DNA of 64,000 bases from Eleusine coracana subsp. coracana (taxonomy: Eukaryota > Streptophyta > Magnoliopsida > Poales > Poaceae): contig CM064421.1 of the NCBI GenBank assembly GCA_032690845.1, positions 42,584,963 through 42,648,962 on the forward strand, written 5' to 3'. Below, one piece after another: positions 37,501 through 45,860 of the stretch; the first letter of the stretch is position 1; every line of letters begins with the position of its first letter. A model generated the notes under the pieces. The model was not told the DNA's origin, ran no database searches, and saw nothing but the letters and a program-made list of their open reading frames with translations. The translations under genes were made by a program, and so were the position numbers.

Positions 37501-38326
37501 CATATTCTGCTACAATTTAGCAAACATATACTTTCAAAATTAATGAGGTGTAGGAAGATGACACACACCTTCGGTCGAGGTCAACCTGCAAGTCTGCCTC
37601 GGTGAGTGGAATTCTGGGTGGGCAACCACTGATGATACAGCCAACTCCTCCTCCATGAGACTCTCCGTAGGTTGAGACCTGGAAGTAGTTTCCGAAGACA
37701 TTTCCGGTCGCCTTCACCTCTGTTTGTCATTTTCAGTAATATCAATTGTTAGATTAAGCCAAGCCAGATTGCTATCCTTCTTTTAGCAGAACAGCAGCCA
37801 TGAAGCAGTTGAGCATCGTAGCATTCAAATGTCAAAATAACGTCGAAATCACAATCCCCTAAATCTAAAACTAATACACGGTACCACCTAACAGAGCAAT
37901 CCTTTCATTATTTCTAGTCGGCCCTGCAGAACTAATAACTAAATTACGCCCATGTCATAAAGAAATTATCATTGTTCTTATTCTCAACCGCTTTGCTACG
38001 AATCATGGAACAATGTACTCAACAGAATCCGGCTAAGCAAAATCCTCATGTTCCGTCACGGACCCTCGAAGAAATTTCTATCCCAATTCCAGTAATCTGG
38101 AGCCGACCTTATCACCTCGGCGAAGCACGCTAAACGAATTTCAGTGCTTAACACGCGTATAAGGAGGGAAGCATCTGGACGGACCTAGGCAGGAGCCGCG
38201 GCGGCCTCGGCCGACGGAGAAGCGGAGTGAGGCGGGGGCGGATTCGGAGACCGCGCCGAGGCTGCTGGGGAGGAACCGCGACGACGCCCTGGCGGCCACC
38301 GGCGGCTGCGACACGGGCGCAGCCAT
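34518..38326 (-). CDS. CS: chorismate synthase, chloroplast (EC 4.2.3.5)
   Basis: Converts EPSP to chorismate, the last shikimate-pathway step, using reduced FMN in the plastid; it feeds Trp, Tyr, Phe, folate and salicylate. Thirteen exons: 38326-38185, 37719-37569, 37338-37262, 37156-37098, 36988-36905, 36801-36709, 36192-36112, 36022-35891, 35689-35587, 35475-35381, 35276-35211, 34841-34757, 34672-34518; 440 residues in frame. The first about 50 residues are an Ala/Ser/Arg-rich transit peptide. Family signatures are present: GESHGGGVGCIISGCPPRIP, the GGGRSSARETIGRVAAGA loop, and RHDPCVVPRAVPMVES. All expected core blocks are present, so the enzyme should be functional. The start ATG at 38326 (MAAPVSQ) is the only one giving a plausible transit peptide in phase with exon 2. 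A SINE sits in the intron after exon 6. Confidence 0.97.
36341..36525 (+). mobile_element. tRNA-derived SINE in chorismate synthase intron, antisense to the gene
   Basis: The main copy starts near 36397. A pol III box A-like TAGTTGAGTTGG is at 36405-36416 and a box B GGTTCAACTCC at 36446-36456. The body AGCGAATTTCAGGCTGGGG and a TCCCC stretch follow, with an AT-rich 3' flank after about 36525. This matches the grass SINE layout of box A, box B and unrelated 3' body. A 15-bp piece of the head, GTTGAGTTGGTTAGG, also occurs alone at 36341-36355, suggesting a second truncated head or a local duplication. Confidence 0.65.
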
Positions 38327-39315
38327 TGGAGGGATGGTGGTTGTTGGTCTCGGCTGAGATGGTTGGGTTGGTGAGGCGAGGCGAGGCGAGGCGGCGGCGG
38401 GGGAAGGCAGCAGGCCACCAGCTCCGCTTAATACGTGACGAGGCCGGGGTCGCCACGCCACCTACCCCGATCAGTCGTCGGGCCGCGCGGGTTCGTTTCG
38501 TGGCGTGCCGCACCAACTACTGCTGCCATTCTGGCACGACCCAACAAGATACTCCACCACCGGTTCGGTTCGATGGCTTGGCGACGGCCGGTGGCGATCA
38601 GACGTCTGAACCTGCCGGGTGCCGGGCCTGGCGATTTTGACTTGGATGCTGACCCCGCCAATTCGCAGGATCCGATCTGGTAGCAACTACCAACCCCCGA
38701 GTACTAGGAACAAATTCACCCAGTGTACGTCAATGAAGGTTTGTCACATGCTAATTTTGTTTATCACTGAGGAAACAAGTTAGAAAAGAGGCGGCCATCA
38801 TGCAGGTTCGTCCATGGAGAGAGATCTCACAATCACCGCGAGTAAAGCTGTCCAGCTGGAACTGAAATCTTATTAGTTTCTTTCACTTCCAGACACAAGT
38901 AAATAATCACCGAAATTTAGCCCGAGTAGGGAACATATATGATCATGATAAAGTACAACAAACGCTGAAACTTTGTACAGGTTGAGTCCACCTTTTGCTC
39001 CCTTCGTTTTTTTTTTTTTCGCTGACGGGTGAAGCCAATCAGACATTGAGGAATCACCCTCCTACACTTCTTCAGGTAGCCATTGTACAATGCACGCACG
39101 ATGTCTATGGTACACACACTCCTCTTGGCACCTCAGACCTCCAGATACAGAAGCCACCAAGCCATACGATGCCAGGAGCTTACATGCTTATACATACGCT
39201 AAATGTATAGTATCGGTTACATTCCCCATGCTCAAATGACAGCAACATTCAGGGGAGGCCCAAAGGCCATAAACTGGACTCATGCGTTGTCCCAAGCGGC
39301 TGACTTTGATCACGG
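38327..39315. other. chorismate synthase upstream region and RING gene 3' flank
   Basis: GC-rich next to the chorismate synthase start, including about four copies of GAGGC near 38372-38392 in its likely leader. The far part (38700-39315) is AT-rich and includes the probable 3' UTR of the minus-strand RING gene. No further gene seen. Confidence 0.5.
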
Positions 39316-42300
39316 CTAGACCTCTTCCTGCAACGGAGGCAGGGGTGGCTGCGCTGGTGATTGGGGTGTCTGCTGCTGCTCTTCAGATTTGTTGTTCACT
39401 TTGATCTCAAGAAGACGTTCAACTGGCTGCCTACAGATGGGGCACCTGGTGGTCTGGTACCTCAGGACCTTGGCACATTCACTGCACATGCACTGTAACA
39501 AAAGGATAACAGTGTCAGGGTGTAGAACAGGTGTAATCCAATAAATCAGTTCAAAGTAGACGGGGATGGCTACAAGTCTGGCATACTATTATAGACTAAT
39601 AATTTGAATTTGAATATTTCATACTGATAAAGATCACAATTTACTTCAAACATACAGCTAATTCTAGACAAAGATGTTAGATCGGAACTTACCATATGCC
39701 GACATGGTAGGACAGTGGTATCCCTTGGCTCTGAGAGGCAAATAACACATTCTTTCCCTGGATCATTCGCATCAGAGTCACCTTCCATGGAGTTTCCTAT
39801 TCCATATATTTCCTGCAATTCGTACCTAGTTCCATTCACCCAAAGGATCTGACTAGCAACACGAACTTGATAGTCCCCATTTTCTTTCTTCTCAAACACA
39901 GCTTGTGTTATCTGTGAGTTTGGAGTTTTTATCTTTTGGTCTTCCCCTTCCAATGGTTGATCTGATAAAGTTGTTTCAGCTTTAACTGCAAGAGGGAATA
40001 CATCCATGTCCCCCTGCTTCAATAAATCAGATTCTTCAAATGCTGAAAAGTCAACTCCTGTTCCTGAAGGTTGCCTGAACTTTTGACCAAGGCCCTCCTT
40101 GAAGCTAACAGTTACAGGCTTAATCTTGTCTTCTTTTGTTGCTGTTAAGTTGCAGTTGAGCTCTTCCTTTGCGAAGAAGTAAACAGTCATGCTGTTGAAG
40201 GACACGAAGCACACCAATAAGTTTGGTAAATTATACGTAATACCAGGTAGAAGCATCATGTTATGTTAGCAATAAATAAATTTAGGCAGCAAAGTTTGTG
40301 TCAATCAATATGGATACACAGAACATACCATATAACAATAAATTATGCAGCTTTTACACAATGCATTAAAAAATTTCTACAAGTGTACCATGCTTAGACA
40401 AAAGGTTATGAAGGGTAATATGATCACATGTTAATAGAAAATGAAAACAACTCAAATTTCTTATGTTCGTGGAAATCTTTTATGTTACACCCTAATACAC
40501 TGCAAACTGTATTTTTCTCTAAGAAAACATAGACAAAAGCAAAACACACCAAAACATGAGGAGCTCTGGTTAAAGACACAACATGCCCTTATAATTTCCG
40601 GATAAAATAAAAAACTACAGGCTTCAATAACGTGCTATTGTGCTAAAGGCAGCATTGACAAGCATTATCAATTTCTGATAAGGATTGACAGGTTACAGAA
40701 AGTGATCTGAACAAGTAGAGGAGTAAGACTACGACAAGACCTACATATTTGTGTGGCATAATTTGAAGCACAAAAACACAATGATTAAGTGGATTAAATA
40801 TGTGATTGACTCTACAATAACTAATGCCGATTAACCATAACATAACACAAGAGACCAATGGAACCCTAAATAGTTAATAGATGCTGAATGATTTAGAGGC
40901 AACAAAAAAGGAGGTGGGACAGGGGAAGAAGAGTGGTGAACAGTAATGCATACACAGTATCTAGTATTAACTATCAATGGTAGGGCATCTACATGAAATC
41001 AACAGATGAAATTTCAGATTTTCATCCCGCACGAACTGCCCAACATGCTATGTTCTACCTCGAGGCTGGCAGTGACAGGAGAAGCAATCAAGTTAATCAA
41101 CAGTCAATCCACATATGCCCGGTTATCGTAACTACTCTAGATCAATGGAACTGATCATGTCGAAAGATTAGCTAGACATATATAAGTCATTATTAGAGAC
41201 TATAGAGAGTAAATGGCTCTACCAGCAATGGATAAACATTGAGTGCTGCTTATAGCAAGATATTTTGCAAGGGACAGGGGCAGCGAGGAAGGATATCTGG
41301 GTAGGGAAATCAGAACCATGGAGCATTGCGGCAGTAATATTATTGGTCAATATGTGACCTTATTCCGAACTACTGATGGCAAGATTTTTTGCAAGGGCCA
41401 ACAGTAGCAACGGAAGGATACTTGGGTTGGGAAATGAGGGCCATGGAGCATACAGCAGTAATATGATTGGTCAATATATGTCCGTATTGGCAGCTATTTA
41501 GTTTGGATGTTTTTCAGATAACAGTTTTCTAGATAAGAAGTTATTCCTTCTCTATAGTTCTACCTCGTTTACTTAACCGTTACAATCAAGAAACAGAACT
41601 AAAACTGACAAACAAACAAGTTTACTTAACCGTTACAATCAAGAAACAGAACTAAAACTGACAAACAAACAAAGGTCAAAGGCCACCGAATGCATCACCG
41701 TCATAAGCGCTTCCTCGAGCATCAACATCAATATACTGAACAAACTACTTCAAAATAGAAACAATTTCGACACATATCCTAATCAAGTAGCTAGTGGCAC
41801 CGGCACTTTCCATGCATACATATACATGTTATAGAACTGATGTAGAAGAAAACCAGATAATAACCTGCCGGCGACGGTGGCATCAAAAGTGAAGGAGACA
41901 AGGAAGCGGCCAGGGCACTCTTCATCTGGCTCGACCCGGAGCGTTTCCTTCTTGAGGTTGACGTCATTGCGGATAGTGACGGCCTTCTGGTGCTCGACAT
42001 ATGGCGTCGGCATAGGCAGATGTGGTCCGTATGAAGGGTACCGCCCAGCCCAGCTGGGGTAGTGGTGGGGGTGGGCCGGGGGCGGAAACTCCCCGGTGGC
42101 GGCGGTGGGCGGCCTGTGGTGGTGGTCGTACGGTGCTGGGAGGGGCACCGGCACGGACGGCGGAGGCGGGGGATAGTAGTTCCCGTACTGCGGGTAGTAC
42201 TGCGGCGGGTTGGGGTTGGGGTACTGGGGCGGGTACGGCGTGGCGGCGGCGAACACGTAGCGGTTGGGCGCAGTCTCCTGCGGAGGAGGAGGAGACGGCG

Positions 42301-42388
42301 CTTGGTGATGGTGGCCGTGGCCGTGGCTGGAGCTACGACGGCGGTGACCAGGGGCAGCGCCTGCACCGTTGCTGCCCGTGTTACCCAT
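39316..42388 (-). CDS. LOG2/LUL-type RING E3 ubiquitin ligase
   Basis: C3HC4 RING ubiquitin ligase of the LOG2/LUL (MGRN1-like) family; Arabidopsis LOG2 acts at membranes in amino-acid export and ABA responses. Three exons: 42388-41865, 40191-39693, 39492-39316; 399 residues in frame. MGNTGSNG gives a consensus N-myristoylation Gly2. A His/Pro/Tyr-rich low-complexity region follows (about 20-115). The conserved DAR2-type block TPYVEHQKAVTIRNDVNLKK continues through VSFTFDATVAG and ITQAVFEKKENGDYQVRV to ILWVNGTRYELQEIYG. The RING reads [20 protein letters not shown], then CSEC and CPIC, and ends RQPVERLLEIKV. All metal ligands are present. The 1.7-kb first intron contains tandem duplications. 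Substrate is not predictable from sequence. Confidence 0.95.
41255..41490. repeat. diverged 124-bp tandem duplication in RING gene intron 1
   Basis: Two units start at 41255 (GCAAGATATTTTGCAAGGG) and 41379 (GCAAGATTTTTTGCAAGGG) and share AAGGATA, CCATGGAGCAT and TTGGTCAATAT blocks in the same order, with scattered differences. Confidence 0.75.
41567..41672. repeat. 53-bp tandem duplication in RING gene intron 1
   Basis: The unit beginning GTTTACTTAACCGTTACAAT is present at 41567-41619 and again at 41620-41672 with no difference seen, implying a recent duplication. Confidence 0.9.
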
Positions 42389-44023
42389 CCTGCTGTGCAG
42401 ATCGACGCCGAGGTTTCAGAAACGGCCTCAAAATTGGATCTTGAGGCCTGGAAACATCGGAATTCGAGGCTCCCTCTTCTACTCTCAAAGCTCGAATGGA
42501 AGGTCGAACAAAATCTAGAAAAAAACAAAGATGTTCCGGATGAACGCTTGAGAAAATCAGGAGCTCAAACGGGAAGGGGATGGAATGGATCCTCTGGCGA
42601 AATCGAAATGATACGCAAACCTAGGAAAAAGATGGAGCGATTCGATCGGGATTGCGGGGAGGAGGAAAGGAGGAGACGATAAGGAACTAGGAAGTGCTCA
42701 CGCTTCTTGCTTTTCTGCCTGTATTTTTGGGGTGCTATAATTGGAGGGTTGCGCGGAAAGCACCACTACTATCCTCCGTTGCTTTTCCGGTGGTTAAGGT
42801 TTGGCACATGCAGAAAACACGTAATTACTATGAGGTCCTTTCTTCTCATTTCTTTTTGTTTGCCGCCTGCCAGGATGTTTCATCTTATCACTCATTTGCG
42901 CACGATGGAATTTTACGAAGTTTATTACTGTGAAGGACCCACTTCTAAAGTAAACGCGTGAGAAATTGTGAAACTGGACTTTTGGTGTACTTCCTCTATC
43001 AAACAATATATTGTCCTCGCTTTGAATTTTTTTAAGAAAATATCCATTCTACAATGGCATAATAATACATCATGCATGAAAGCACATTGCAACTCATGAC
43101 AAGATTAACAGAAGGTAGTTTCATTTGTGTTGGTGTATTTCATAATATTAGACTTTATTTTATTGAACTTTGGCTTTCACGTGTATCATTAACACATGCA
43201 TGATACAATTCTAGCATTTGTAACTTATTTAAGTTAAAAATAAATCCAAGAATATTTTAAGAGCACTATACTATTCAAATAAGTGAATGGAATTCGGACG
43301 GCAAGGCATTTGAATCGCGTCTGAAGATGAGTGACTAGTTGTCCTAAGGCTACTTATACATGTGTAACCCCTCTTGTAGTTTCAAAACTAGGACCGAAGG
43401 GGGTTAGATGCAATACGGCCTTCTTTTGTCTTACATTTATAAGCTTTATGGAAAGTTGTATTTTGCAGTGCAAAGTGGTAGGGGTCGGGTTTGAGCGAAA
43501 CCAGAGATGTCTCTGTTCTGCTTTACCTAGTGGACTTCAAATTATGACCAAATACATCACTTTTTCTTAATAAAGTTTTTGGCACAAATGCTAGTAATTC
43601 GTAGTTGAATAAGCTGGCAGACATCCGAGCGGCCCCTGCCACTTGATGGATGCACATATGATTGCACCTGAGATTAGTGAATGCTTTCGGAATGTGGCGT
43701 GAGTAACTTGCATGGGACCCGAAGAAAATCATGTGAGCAGCCGTCATCCAAACCGAGACTGCAACATAGGTTTGGATCTTAAGGAACGTACTAAATCACA
43801 TGGACGAATAAATGAAGTGTAACAAAGGTGCTTCAGTTGAGATATGTAGAGTGGTTGGACATAGTGAGCATGATGTAGCTGTTCTTTGTGTGATACGTTG
43901 AAAACCTCCATATATTGCTTATTTCTACCTGTCGGTCACAATAGTTTTGCCATTAAACTGTAAGTTATCTAAGTCTTTTCTAGTGCAATGAAATATAACA
44001 ATTATTGATTTCTTTTTATTCAA

Positions 44024-44190
44024 GGGTGGAGCTGCAGGGGGTGCTATTGTAGCCTAGAAAATGCAAGCTTAATTTATACTTATCTCCAAGAATTTCTAGT
44101 CCAAATGCCTAAAACTTAACTTAATCTATGCTATATTTTACTTAATTTAAACAGGTAGCACCCCCTGTATTGGTTTATGGCTCCGTCCCT
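44024..44190. mobile_element. short inverted-repeat element with GGGGGTGCTA ends
   Basis: The left end contains GGTGGAGCTGCAGGGGGTGC, the right end AGCACCCCCTGTATTGG followed by GGCTCCGTCCC. The reverse complement of the right end (GGGACGGAGCC, CAGGGGGTGCT) matches the left with gaps. The interior is AT-rich. Such GGNGGAGC/GGGGGTGC ends recur in grass DNA elements; no clear target duplication was found. Confidence 0.45.
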
Positions 44191-45171
44191 ACTTTTATTT
44201 CCGTTCTGATATTCTTGACATTTTAGACAAAGAGAATGGCCTAAAAAGAACAAGTGTTGTATGTCTGAACGACAATAATAAAAAATAGAAAAGTATTGTG
44301 TTAATATTGATCAATAGAAAAAATGATTCTTTTTTTTACCCTTTATACATCAAAGATAACATACTATGTGTGTTGAAGTTGAGTTCGTCCATACCAGAGG
44401 TGGTGCCTTTTCTTATTCTCATTTACCATCATCTCTTTCCTTTGGTCCCTTTGTGCATGTCGTTTGTCGTCGTGTGTATGTTTAACTTCACTTGCCACTT
44501 TAGTAACAACACTGTAATAATTTTTTGTTTCCAATACAGTGGACACTAAATCAATTATACAACTTTTCTTGAATAAGGTTTCTAATGCAGCGGCCACTAA
44601 CTCTATATAACCTTTTACTGAATAAGCTATGCATTAGATTTAATGTTGGAGATAGAAGAGAGATATAATTTTTTTGCAACTGACATTAGTTTTATAATAA
44701 TACATAAGAGGGGAAAGTTGATTTTTGTTATCAAATAATATTTCACAAAATAGGGAATGAAGCATGGTCATACCTACATTTAGAAATGAGATGTTTATCC
44801 CGTATAAAATAACGTATGTCAAGGCTACATATCTGAGTAATGTAAACCCGCATGCAAGTTATAGGCACATGAGTATCTTAAAAGCTGCAAATTTAGACAT
44901 GCAAGCTCTTCAAATTTATTTCACATGTAAAACAATCACGTAAAAAACACGTGCGACAAATATATCTATATTTAGATATGTGTAATCACAATGACACATG
45001 CACAAATTACATTTAGTAATTTTGTGAACACCACAACTACATATAACCAAATGTCTTAACGTACATTAACAACTCATTTGTTGTGTGTTACCACGTGCTC
45101 AAACTAACATTTAGTACAAACATCATGTCGATTTGCTCGTTTAAATGACGTAAAAGAACCATCTCATTCAG

Positions 45172-45221
45172 CACCATATAATTTCGTTTTTTTTATGGAA
45201 ACTACACCATATAATTTCGTT
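45172..45221. mobile_element. mini poly(T) insertion with 17-bp direct repeats
   Basis: CACCATATAATTTCGTT at 45172-45188 is repeated perfectly at 45205-45221. Between them are T6 and ATGGAAACTA. Read on the other strand: TAGTTTCCAT then poly(A). This is the longest perfect duplication of this type in the window. Confidence 0.6.
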
Positions 45222-45860
45222 GCCAACAATACATTTCAAACAGACCCATGCAGGGTAAATATGATGCATCTATGAACATCGTAAATAATTATCTGGAGGA
45301 CGATTATAATATATCTCTAGTATCCAGCTCAGATGTACATACCAACGGAAAATAACACAAGTACACAACGAACCATGTCAGCTATCACGAAAATCCTGCA
45401 TGAACACAAGAAAATCCACAGCCGGGCGAACAATTTCAAACGGGCCCGCTTGTCGGCCTCCTCGACCTGCCGATCTGCCACATCCGTTGTCCACCGCGGC
45501 GCCTCCATCTCCACAGGCGGAAATCCTAAGTTCACCCAGCAACAAGCTCCCCCGTCTTCCTCCCGACACCACATCCATCCGCTCCTCCCCACCCAACCCC
45601 CCAAAAAATCCCTTCTCTTCCCCGGTGACGTCCCCACGGGCGCCGCCCCCGCCCAGATCGGTGCCCCCTGTGCCTCCACGCGGCCACTCCGGTGCCCCTG
45701 CTCCCTTCCCCGCGCTCCCGTACCGTTGCCCGCGCCGAATCCTCGCCATTCCGCGCAGCGAGGTATCAGCCCCACTGTACCTCTAGTGTTAATACTTTTG
45801 GGGGCCGTGGCCGGTGCGCGCGGGAGCGGGGTGCTGTGTAAATTGGCGGGGACAGAGAGC

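Larger units (their letters stand above)
42389..45860. other. intergenic region between RING and FAR1-related genes
   Basis: 42389-42700 is the likely RING leader and promoter. 43000-45300 is AT-rich with transposon-like debris, including a possible decayed Stowaway end near 43000, a short inverted-repeat element and a poly(T) insertion (listed separately). From 45333 a frame open in phase with the FAR1-related gene begins; 45400-45860 is GC-rich and is taken as its promoter and leader. Confidence 0.5.
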
